10,692 nucleotides of DNA from Candidatus Auribacterota bacterium (lineage in GTDB: Bacteria > Auribacterota > Tritonobacteria > UBA1439), in assembly GCA_026391995.1 (NCBI GenBank), contig JAPLCY010000339.1, forward strand, positions 1-10,692, read 5' to 3'. Of this stretch, positions 1 to 4,922 are shown piece after piece; position 1 is the stretch's first letter; the number at the start of each line of letters is the position of its first letter. The translations under genes were made by a program, and so were the position numbers. Under the pieces are notes generated by a model. It saw only the letters and a program-made list of their open reading frames with translations. It had not been told where the DNA came from and made no database searches.

Positions 1-1005
1 GCCGCCGGGCGCGTCGATGACGAACGTCGGCACCGCGTACCCGGTGGTGTGGCCCCGGAGCTTCTCGATGATATTGATGCCGGTGGAGATCGGCGTGCGG
101 AAATGCTCGGTGCCTACGGCCAGGTCGCACTGGTAGAGGTAGTAGGGTCGCACCCGTATCCTCAGGAGCTCCTGCATGAGCTTCTTGATGGTCGCCGCGT
201 TGTCGTTGATTCCCTTGAGCAGGACCGTCTGGCTCCCCAGCGGGATTCCCGCGTCAACGAGCATCTCGCAGGCCCGGCTGGTCTCTGCATTGACCTCGCG
301 CGGGTGCGAGAAGTGGATGCTTATGTAGAGCGGCTGGTAGCGCTTCAGCATCTGCACCAGCTCGGGGGTTATCCGCTGCGGCAGGAAGACGGGGACGCGT
401 GTCCCGATCCTGAGTATCTCGATATGCTTGATCGCCCGGAGGGCTTTCAGTATCCCCTCGAGGGAATCGTCGCAGAGCGAGAGCGGGTCGCCGCCGGAGA
501 TGAGGACGTCGCGTACCCGTTTGTTGGCGCCGAGGTAATCGCAGATACGGGCAAGCCCCTCCCGGTCGATCGCCTGGGCCCGCTTCCCGACGATCCTCTT
601 GCGGGTGCAGTAGCGGCAGTAACTGACGCAAAACTCGGTGGCGATGAGGAGGGCCCGGTCCGGATAGCGGTGCACGAGACGTGGCACGGGGGAGTCGTGC
701 TCCTCGCCGCACGGGTCGTCCATGTCGCGGGCGCTGTAAAAGTGCTCATCGATGCGCGGCACCACCTGGCGGCGGAGCGGACAGTCGGGATTCTCGGGGT
801 CAATGAGCGAGAGGAAGTGCGGGGTGATCGCCATCGGGAGCCGGTCCCCCTCGCGGCGGATGCCGGCCTCCTCTTCCGGCGTGAGCCTCACCGCGCGGCT
901 CAATTCATCGAGGGTGCACACCCGGTGGCGGGCCTGCCACTTCCAGTTGTGCCAATCGGCATCGGTGACCTCTTTCCAGAGTTCGGATCTTATATGTGGA
1001 TGCAA
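1..1005 (-). CDS. kamA: Lysine 2,3-aminomutase (KamA family radical SAM), 3' end cut by window edge
   Basis: This cytosolic radical-SAM and PLP enzyme interconverts L-alpha-lysine and L-beta-lysine. The first 335 codons are present. The cluster motif CxxxCxxC is Cys126, Cys130 and Cys133, one off from Cys125/129/132 of the Clostridium subterminale enzyme. The two aspartates that hold the lysine side-chain amine there (Asp293, Asp330) match Asp294 in YQCDL and Asp331 in VIDAPGG, with identical 37-residue spacing. This favours lysine over glutamate as substrate. The window ends at DAPGG, just before the expected PLP-binding lysine, so that residue is not visible. I chose a TTG start at 1005 because GGGAGG (1014-1019) sits 8 bases ahead and the first in-frame residues (LHPHIRSELW) lead directly into the family N-terminus. 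The start overlaps the end of the acetyltransferase gene by 16 bases, suggesting coupled translation. EpmB, the EF-P lysine mutase, is a less likely identity. Confidence 0.93.
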   Translation of the reverse strand, partial: MHPHIRSELWKEVTDADWHNWKWQARHRVCTLDELSRAVRLTPEEEAGIRREGDRLPMAITPHFLSLIDPENPDCPLRRQVVPRIDEHFYSARDMDDPCGEEHDSPVPRLVHRYPDRALLIATEFCVSYCRYCTRKRIVGKRAQAIDREGLARICDYLGANKRVRDVLISGGDPLSLCDDSLEGILKALRAIKHIEILRIGTRVPVFLPQRITPELVQMLKRYQPLYISIHFSHPREVNAETSRACEMLVDAGIPLGSQTVLLKGINDNAATIKKLMQELLRIRVRPYYLYQCDLAVGTEHFRTPISTGINIIEKLRGHTTGYAVPTFVIDAPGG

Positions 1006-1544
1006 TGCGTTATCCTCCCTTTTCCCCGCTGGCCGCGCTCAAAGCGTTTGCAGTAGATCACACGGTCATCGCCCGGCGCATAAAAATCCCTGATGCGCGA
1101 CTCTTCGCGAAACCCTTTGCGCTGGTAGAATCCGCGCGCCTGCGCGTAGGCAGGTAGCGATGATGTCTCTGCCACGAGAAGCGCCGTGCCGCGTTCCCGG
1201 AGTATGTCCTCCAGATGGCAGAGCAGCTGCTTCCCCACCCCGCGCCCCCGGTGCGCGATATCGGTGACGATCCAGTAGAGATCGTAGGTGGCCTGCGTGA
1301 GCGGCGTCTTCCCGTAGCAGAGGAAGCCGACGACACCCGTCCCGGGCAGCTCCGCGCAGAGGGCCACATAGTCGCTTTCCCTGTGCCCGCGCCGAATCGT
1401 ATCGTCCACGAGTTCCATCGCGCAGGCGACCTCATCCGGTCTGAACTCTGATGCTCGGTGAAGCATACCCTCTACCGCGGCGCGATCGCGCGCCTCAAGC
1501 CGGCGTATTGACGCCATAATCATGCACTCGCTGTCGTTGCTCAT
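990..1544 (-). CDS. GNAT-family N-acetyltransferase, possible beta-lysine acetyltransferase
   Basis: A 184-residue single-domain GNAT enzyme expected to move acetyl from acetyl-CoA to an amine. The acetyl-CoA pyrophosphate loop is visible as HRGRGVGK (98-105) after strand DLYWIVTD. The C-terminal half has the usual ARGFYQRKGF segment (136-145) and a conserved-looking FYAPGDDRVIY stretch. Its ATG overlaps the stop of the upstream ligase gene as ATGA, and its tail (about 168-184) reads through the ribosome-binding region of kamA, so that tail may be functionally neutral. Internal ATGs at codons 8 and 10 are alternatives; the ATGA overlap decided the call. The substrate is not shown by sequence. 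Position next to kamA suggests beta-lysine or a beta-lysine peptide, by analogy with AblA/AblB, which make N-epsilon-acetyl-beta-lysine. AblB proteins are longer as I recall, so this is not called ablB. Confidence 0.88.
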   Translation of the reverse strand: MSNDSECMIMASIRRLEARDRAAVEGMLHRASEFRPDEVACAMELVDDTIRRGHRESDYVALCAELPGTGVVGFLCYGKTPLTQATYDLYWIVTDIAHRGRGVGKQLLCHLEDILRERGTALLVAETSSLPAYAQARGFYQRKGFREESRIRDFYAPGDDRVIYCKRFERGQRGKGRITHCIHI

Positions 1545-2548
1545 GGGAGTCCCATCCGGGCGCAGGCGCTTGAGAGCACCTCGAGAATCAGTTCGTGGTA
1601 ACTCATCCCGGCCGCACGCGCGGCCTTCGGGAAGCAGGAGTTCTCATCCGGGTCGGGGAGGATGCCGGGGAGCGGATTGAGCTCGATCACGTGCGGGCTC
1701 CCCTCCGCGTCGAGGCGCACATCAACGCGGCACCAATCCCTGCACCCGAGCGCTCGAAACGCCCGGATGCAGAGCTCCTCGATGCGCGCCCGCAGGGTGT
1801 CATCAAGGCCGGCGGGGCAGGCGAAGATTCTCAACGGACGCTCGGGTGTATCCCAGATCCACTTCGCCTCATAGGAGTAGATCGGGTGGGCGCCGGCGGG
1901 CAGCTCGCCGAAGTTGATCTCCACGATCGGCAGCACCCGTACGTCCTCGCCGTTGCCCAGGAGGGCGACCGTGAACTCCCGCCCGCTCAGGTAGGATTCC
2001 ACCAGCACGGGCTGGCGGTATTCCTTGAGCAGCCGCTCAAGCCGCGAGGGCAACTCGCTTCGTTCAAAAATAAGCGCGTCATTCCTGATTCCCATGCTGG
2101 AGCCTTCCCAGAGCGGTTTGATGATGACGGGGAAGCGCAGGCCGTTCACCCGTTGCTGCGCGTGCTCGATTACCTCGAACGGCGGTGTGGGTATGTGGTG
2201 GTAGCTCATGATTTCTTTCGCGCGCGCCTTGTTGAGACAGGCGGCGAGGGTGAAGCCATCGGAGCCGGTGTAGGGAATGCGGAGCATCTCGCAGATGATG
2301 GGGACCTGCGATTCCCTGCTGGGGGAGTTGATTCCCTCGGCGATGTTGAAGACAATGTCGGGGCGTGCGCGTTTCAGCGTTTCCGCGATGGCCTCGTCGG
2401 CCTCGATCTCGATGACACTGTGGCGCGTGGCGATCGCCCCGGCGACAGCCTTGATGGTGTCCGCGTCGTCCCACTCGGCGTAGTGGTCATGGCGAGCCTG
2501 CGGGGAGAGCGTTTGCGGCTTACGATTGAATGCGAGGCCCACACGCAT
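1541..2548 (-). CDS. Ddl-like ATP-grasp ligase (substrate unknown), first of two paralogues
   Basis: A 335-residue ATP-grasp enzyme of the D-Ala-D-Ala ligase superfamily. It should activate a carboxylate with ATP and join it to an amine. Visible parts are an N-terminal domain ending in FNIAEG (67-72), ATP-site Lys144 in IIKP, the serine loop EGSSMGI (148-154), VESYLSGREF (183-192), an omega-loop motif YSYEAKW (224-230, compare YDYxxKY), and metal ligands Asp276, Glu289 and Asn291 in VDV and ELNPLPG. The C-terminus (FPKAARAAGMSYHEL) is typical of Ddl. The N-terminal GGxSxERE motif of true Ddl, with its catalytic Glu, is absent: the protein begins VGLAFNRKPQT. Hence it is probably not a peptidoglycan D-Ala-D-Ala ligase, although automatic pipelines would call it one. 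AGGAG (2558-2562) lies 9 bases before the ATG. The upstream RHH gene ends 27 bases away. Confidence 0.88.
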   Translation of the reverse strand: MRVGLAFNRKPQTLSPQARHDHYAEWDDADTIKAVAGAIATRHSVIEIEADEAIAETLKRARPDIVFNIAEGINSPSRESQVPIICEMLRIPYTGSDGFTLAACLNKARAKEIMSYHHIPTPPFEVIEHAQQRVNGLRFPVIIKPLWEGSSMGIRNDALIFERSELPSRLERLLKEYRQPVLVESYLSGREFTVALLGNGEDVRVLPIVEINFGELPAGAHPIYSYEAKWIWDTPERPLRIFACPAGLDDTLRARIEELCIRAFRALGCRDWCRVDVRLDAEGSPHVIELNPLPGILPDPDENSCFPKAARAAGMSYHELILEVLSSACARMGLP

Positions 2549-2575
2549 ATCTATTTTCTCCTGGACGCCTGTGGC

Positions 2576-2755
2576 TCAATGGTTGGTCAGGATCTGGGCG
2601 AACTTCTCCTGGCGCGGGTCTTCCTGGATCTCGGCAAGATAACGGCGCAACGCATGCACAAAAATTTTTGCCATCGTCGTGTTTTCCCTGACGGCAAGCA
2701 TGCGCACCTTCTTGTGAAGTTCCTCATCCATGTAGATCGTGGTTCTTTTCTTCAT
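2576..2755 (-). CDS. Ribbon-helix-helix (CopG/Arc-type) DNA-binding protein, 59 aa
   Basis: A 59-residue protein with the full RHH layout: beta strand RTTIYMD (4-10), helix EELHKKVRMLAVREN (11-25), then helix TTMAKIFVHALRRYLAEI. RHH proteins bind DNA as dimers through the paired strands, often to short palindromes near their own promoter. AGAGGG (2760-2765) stands 4 bases before the ATG. It is the first gene of the ligase-GNAT-kamA operon and lies about 130 bases below a strong promoter carrying repeated GACATA half-sites, so autoregulation of the operon is the likely role. It resembles many antitoxins, but no toxin gene follows directly. Its family membership is clear from pattern; its specific subfamily is not. 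Confidence 0.85.
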   Translation of the reverse strand: MKKRTTIYMDEELHKKVRMLAVRENTTMAKIFVHALRRYLAEIQEDPRQEKFAQILTNH

Positions 2756-2837
2756 GAAACCCTCTGCCTTTCTCCGCGCAGGTTATTGTGCGGAAGGACT
2801 GAGTCTTTGTTGAGCCATGCGATTATGGCATAAAAGC

Positions 2838-2918
2838 GTAATTACATAGTTATGTCCATAATTACAAAAAAATATGCTCCATTTCGGAGACATATTAGTG
2901 CTTTGACGTTTATATGTC
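2838..2918. promoter_or_regulatory. Candidate operator cluster (GACATA half-sites) around the operon promoter
   Basis: On the plus strand GACATA (2889-2894) faces TATGTC (2913-2918), an inverted pair overlapping the -10 and -35 boxes. A second site, ACATA-GT-TATGT (2844-2855), is an almost perfect 12-bp palindrome in the leader, followed by a C that completes TATGTC. It is framed by GTAATTA (2838-2844) and TAATTAC (2859-2865), a perfect 7-bp inverted repeat. Short palindromes of this size are typical RHH operators, so the product of the first gene is the natural candidate ligand. Chance is a real alternative in such AT-rich DNA. Confidence 0.45.
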
Positions 2919-2920
2919 AA
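2892..2920 (-). promoter_or_regulatory. Sigma70-type promoter for the RHH-ligase-GNAT-kamA operon
   Basis: On the minus strand, -35 TTGACA (2920-2915, perfect match) and -10 TAATAT (2897-2892, four of six) are 17 bases apart, an ideal spacing. Predicted transcription starts near 2885, leaving a leader of about 130 bases before the RHH start codon. It lies in an AT-rich stretch between the EIIA gene and the operon. Confidence 0.75.
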
Positions 2921-2959
2921 CAACAAAATTCCAAGTATTATTTTAAAGAGTGTTTCTGA

Positions 2960-3652
2960 TCAGGCGAGTTCTTTTTCAAAAGATTCAAAGGTCGAAATGA
3001 CTTCCTTCTCGTCCTGTGCCTTGCAGAGGGCCACTCGCATCCTGGGATTCCTCAGCAGTTTTGAAAGCCTCGCGAGGATCTGGAGGTGTGTGTTCAGCTT
3101 CGGGGTGCAGAGGAGTACCACCACGTGCGTCCGCTTGCCGTCAAATGATTCGAAATCGATCCCGTGCCACGAAAGGCCGAGCACCAGGCGCGTTTTTTTT
3201 ATGATCCCCGTCAGCGGTTCGCGCGGGTGGGGGATGGCCACGCCATCGGCGAGCGCGGTGCTGCACATGCGCTCCCGGTCGATCACCGCGGCCAGTATCT
3301 TTTTCCGGTGCTTGCTGTCGACGCCGCCGTGTTCCGTGAGCAGCTCGACCAGCTCGCAGATCACCGCCGACTTGCTTACGCCGGACAACGCCCGCTTGAT
3401 GCACTTCGGATCGAGGAGCGGGGCAACCATCATCGTTTCTTCGCCGAAGTCTTTTTCTAACGCGTTGAGCTGGGAGAGATCGAAATCCTTGATCCCGCGG
3501 TGCAGCCAATCGCGGATCTCCGCGGTTTTAACAAGCATTCTGCCGTCCCCGTTCTTGCGTACGGCCGCCCTCTCGGCGAGCAGCTTGATCGCCTCCGCGC
3601 TCATATTGAGGAATTTTCCGGCCTCTTCAAGGGTCATGAACTCACCTGGCAT
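2960..3652 (-). CDS. Helix-turn-helix / PTS EIIA (PtsN-like) fusion regulator
   Basis: A 230-residue protein. Residues about 6-53 form an excisionase/MerR-like winged helix (MTLEEAGKFLNMSAEAIKLLAER, with a GRMLVKTAEIRDWL wing and helix). Residues about 75-228 form a fructose/nitrogen-type PTS EIIA domain. The phospho-acceptor histidine is His142 in DGVAIPHPRE, and the later LNTHLQILARLSKLL segment is typical of the family. Such a protein would sense phosphoenolpyruvate-dependent phosphorylation and act on DNA or on another protein; no EIIB, EIIC, HPr or EI gene is nearby. The start at 3652 was chosen over an upstream in-frame ATG at 3697 because AAGGAGG (3658-3664) stands 5 bases ahead and the putative promoter would exclude the longer form. 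The coding strand has an A8 run (3193-3200) at Lys-Lys. Confidence 0.9.
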   Translation of the reverse strand: MPGEFMTLEEAGKFLNMSAEAIKLLAERAAVRKNGDGRMLVKTAEIRDWLHRGIKDFDLSQLNALEKDFGEETMMVAPLLDPKCIKRALSGVSKSAVICELVELLTEHGGVDSKHRKKILAAVIDRERMCSTALADGVAIPHPREPLTGIIKKTRLVLGLSWHGIDFESFDGKRTHVVVLLCTPKLNTHLQILARLSKLLRNPRMRVALCKAQDEKEVISTFESFEKELA

Positions 3653-3675
3653 GTACGCCTCCTTAATAAGAGAAT

Positions 3676-3704
3676 AATCTAAAACTTCAAAACACAAATC
3701 TCAA
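3676..3704 (-). promoter_or_regulatory. Putative sigma70-type promoter for the HTH-EIIA gene
   Basis: On the minus strand, TTGAGA (3704-3699, five of six) and TAGATT (3681-3676, four of six) are separated by 17 bases. Transcription would start near 3669, giving a leader of about 17 bases with the AAGGAGG ribosome-binding site. The boxes lie inside the left arm of the AT-rich palindrome, where chance matches are more likely. Confidence 0.45.
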
Positions 3705-3824
3705 AACAAGCCCAAAATCCAAATTTTAAATAATACAGTTGTGCCACATACAGGAATCAGCCTCCGTTAATTTTGGATTTTGTGTGTGGGATTTATTTTG
3801 AGGTGTGCAGTGTGAGGTTCGAAG
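3685..3824. repeat. AT-rich imperfect palindrome of about 140 bp
   Basis: Two arms mirror each other around about 3750. CAAAATCCAAA (3713-3723) pairs perfectly with TTTGGATTTTG (3772-3782), CTCAAAA (3700-3706) with TTTTGAG (3796-3802), and CTTC near 3685 with GAAG near 3821, with small gaps between. The composition (runs of CAAAATCC-like words) differs sharply from the GC-rich flanks. It contains no convincing gene. It could be a miniature non-coding mobile element or its remnant, or a long hairpin that stops transcripts of the dksA operon arriving from the right. Confidence 0.55.
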
Positions 3825-3828
3825 TATA

Positions 3829-4182
3829 TCACTTCTCCTTGTTGTTGCATTCGATCCATGTCGCCACGGCGATACCATCGGCACCTGGGGCGAGGTAATC
3901 CACCTCAACCCGCAGCCCCGGCCGCAATTCCTTGAATGCGAGCATGCGCGCGCCCCGGAAGATCATCGTCTCCCGGCGAGTGATTGCAAAAACGGTGATG
4001 CCCCTCGGCGGCGGATCAATCACCACGCGTTGCAAGACATGGTCGACCGAGGAGATATGGCCTGTGCAGGCGCTGGAATTCCCCGAAGCGTTATCCGCGG
4101 CATGCACACCCGGACCGCCAGGGCAGTAGAAGAGGGCAGCACACGGCACGCCACAGATCGCGCGCAGACAACGGTGCATCAT
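3829..4182 (-). CDS. Secreted protein of unknown function, possible OB-like domain
   Basis: A 117-residue protein I cannot assign. The N-terminus (MMHRCLRAICGVPCAALF...) has basic residues, a moderately hydrophobic stretch and a possible signal-peptidase site after VHA (28), so export is likely but not certain. The rest (about 40-112) is predicted beta-rich, GHISSVDHVLQRVVID ... FKELRPGLRVEVDY ... AVATWIE, a pattern reminiscent of small OB-fold domains such as DUF5666. This resemblance is only by eye. The start codon overlaps the dksA-like stop as ATGA (4179-4182), so the two genes are translationally coupled. A second ATG follows at once and is an alternative start. Cysteines at 5, 10, 14 and 20 in the leader are unusual. 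Confidence 0.68.
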   Translation of the reverse strand: MMHRCLRAICGVPCAALFYCPGGPGVHAADNASGNSSACTGHISSVDHVLQRVVIDPPPRGITVFAITRRETMIFRGARMLAFKELRPGLRVEVDYLAPGADGIAVATWIECNNKEK

Positions 4183-4562
4183 TGATGTGCCTGGCTTTTC
4201 TCCTCGTGCTCTTTACAGTGCAGGCAGAACCTGGCGTAGGGGACGGCATTGAGGCGGCTCTCGCCGATCGGCTGGTCGCACTGCTCGCAGGAGCCGTACT
4301 CGCCGTTCTCGATCTTGGCGAGCGCGGAGTCGATGTCATTGAGCGTGCTCTGTTCGCGGGAGACAAGATTTAGGTTGAACTCGCGGTCGTAGGTGTCGCT
4401 GGCGGCGTCCGCGAGATGGATCGAGTAGCCGGAGAGATCTCCGGACTGCTCTTTGGGAGACGTGCTGAGCGATCCCTGCTCGAGACTCCGTATCTCGCCA
4501 AGTGTCTTTTCCCTGAGTGACACGAGTTTTTGGCGCAATTTGTCGAGCGTGACATTGTTCAT
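4179..4562 (-). CDS. DksA/TraR-family C4 zinc-finger protein
   Basis: A 127-residue protein with a coiled-coil-like N-terminal half (LDKLRQKLVSLREKTLGEIRSLEQ, then EFNLNLVSREQSTLNDIDSALAKIENGEYG) and a C-terminal C4 zinc finger formed by Cys92, Cys95, Cys113 and Cys116 (SCEQC, then FCLHC). DksA relatives enter the secondary channel of RNA polymerase and change promoter response, often together with ppGpp. The coiled-coil tip region reads HLADAASDTYDREF; the exact DxxDxA of E. coli DksA is not present in that form, so ppGpp synergy cannot be assumed. It is preceded by a probable small gene whose stop lies 12 bases before this ATG, and is followed by the overlapping secreted-protein gene. GAGG near 4571-4574 is a distant, weak ribosome-binding site. 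Confidence 0.9.
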   Translation of the reverse strand: MNNVTLDKLRQKLVSLREKTLGEIRSLEQGSLSTSPKEQSGDLSGYSIHLADAASDTYDREFNLNLVSREQSTLNDIDSALAKIENGEYGSCEQCDQPIGESRLNAVPYARFCLHCKEHEEKSQAHQ

Positions 4563-4574
4563 GGGGAAGAGTCC

Positions 4575-4736
4575 TCAGAAGGAGTTCATGGAGGGATTCT
4601 TGATGTTATCCGGGCTGCCCCGCCAGGTTCGCCCGTAGATCCCCGTGTCGAAGGTGTCGATGTCGTACGATCTTGCGCCGCCGTTGTACTGGTTTTGCGG
4701 GCTCCGGTTGTCGTTACTCCGCACCACGCCCCGCAC
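4575..4736 (-). CDS. Probable small protein (about 53-59 aa) upstream of the dksA-like gene
   Basis: An open frame that I do not recognise ends at TGA (4577-4575), 12 bases before the dksA-like ATG. No ATG is available near the promoter. GTG at 4736 (53 aa, AGG about 10 bases ahead) or TTG at 4754 (59 aa) are possible starts. The last 45 or so codons end almost exclusively in G or C, as in neighbouring genes. The product is polar and rich in Asn, Asp, Gly and Tyr (NQYNGGARSYDIDTFDTGIYGR), ending NIKNPSMNSF. It lies between a good minus-strand promoter and the dksA-like gene, which fits a first gene of that operon. It has no signal peptide or membrane segment. It could still be a non-coding leader. 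Confidence 0.42.
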   Translation of the reverse strand: MRGVVRSNDNRSPQNQYNGGARSYDIDTFDTGIYGRTWRGSPDNIKNPSMNSF

Positions 4737-4815
4737 GGCGGGCCGGCCTGCCAAGGGCTCGGCGGTCTGCGCCCTGCGAACCTCGACTTTGTGGCTCAGA
4801 CCAACTTCTACGTGT

Positions 4816-4844
4816 ATAGTAGCACGGATCAGGAAATGGTGCAA
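4816..4844 (-). promoter_or_regulatory. Putative promoter of the small protein-dksA operon (extended -10)
   Basis: On the minus strand, TTGCAC (4844-4839, three of six) and TACTAT (4821-4816, four of six) are 17 bases apart, and TGC just ahead of the -10 gives an extended -10 (TGn). Transcription would start near 4809. Its -35 lies 20 bases from the -35 of the divergent promoter. Confidence 0.5.
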
Positions 4845-4864
4845 GCGGTTTTCTGACTTTCCAC

Positions 4865-4894
4865 TTGCCTCGGCAGTCGCCGGGGCTGTACTAT
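4865..4894 (+). promoter_or_regulatory. Putative promoter of the ATP-grasp-aroA-aroC unit
   Basis: TTGCCT (4865-4870, four of six) and TACTAT (4889-4894, four of six) are separated by 18 bases. Transcription would start near 4901, about 22 bases before the ATP-grasp ATG. The -10 lies within the left arm of an inverted repeat, which suggests repression or a leader hairpin. Confidence 0.5.
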
Positions 4895-4908
4895 CGATGC
4901 AGTACAGC
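4885..4908. promoter_or_regulatory. Inverted repeat overlapping the -10 box: candidate operator
   Basis: GCTGTACT (4885-4892) and AGTACAGC (4901-4908) are perfect 8-bp inverted arms around ATCGATGC. The left arm covers most of the -10 hexamer and the right arm ends just before the ribosome-binding site GAGGGGG (4911-4917). A protein bound here would block initiation. As RNA, the 8-bp stem could form only if transcription began upstream of the left arm. Confidence 0.5.
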
Positions 4909-4922
4909 GCGAGGGGGCACGC

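Noticed and set aside
1..1005. kamA-like gene as EpmB (EF-P lysine modification)
   Set aside because: No epmA or efp is nearby, and the N-terminal WKWQ region and residue numbering fit full-length lysine 2,3-aminomutase.
49..1056. Long plus-strand open frame over kamA
   Set aside because: It is the complement of a frame with clear KamA motifs; its own translation shows no family pattern.
990..2755. GNAT plus RHH as a toxin-antitoxin pair of the TacAT type
   Set aside because: The two genes are separated by the ligase gene, the GNAT overlaps the ligase and kamA genes, and the layout fits a biosynthetic operon. RHH as operon regulator explains the data more simply.
2782..2817. 11-codon leader peptide (MAQQRLSPSAQ) before the RHH gene
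   Set aside because: No ribosome-binding site and no run of regulatory codons.
1595..2833. 412-codon plus-strand open frame across the ligase and RHH genes
   Set aside because: It lies antisense to genes with unmistakable motifs, a result of high GC content and G/C third positions.
2858..2885. Attenuator-like hairpin (CTCC/GGAG) followed by T7 on the minus strand at the start of the operon leader
   Set aside because: The stem is only 4 bp and lies right at the predicted transcription start, too weak to call a terminator.
3726..3908. 60-codon minus-strand open frame across the AT-rich palindrome
   Set aside because: It spans non-coding palindromic sequence, has no ribosome-binding site and overlaps the secreted-protein gene in another frame.
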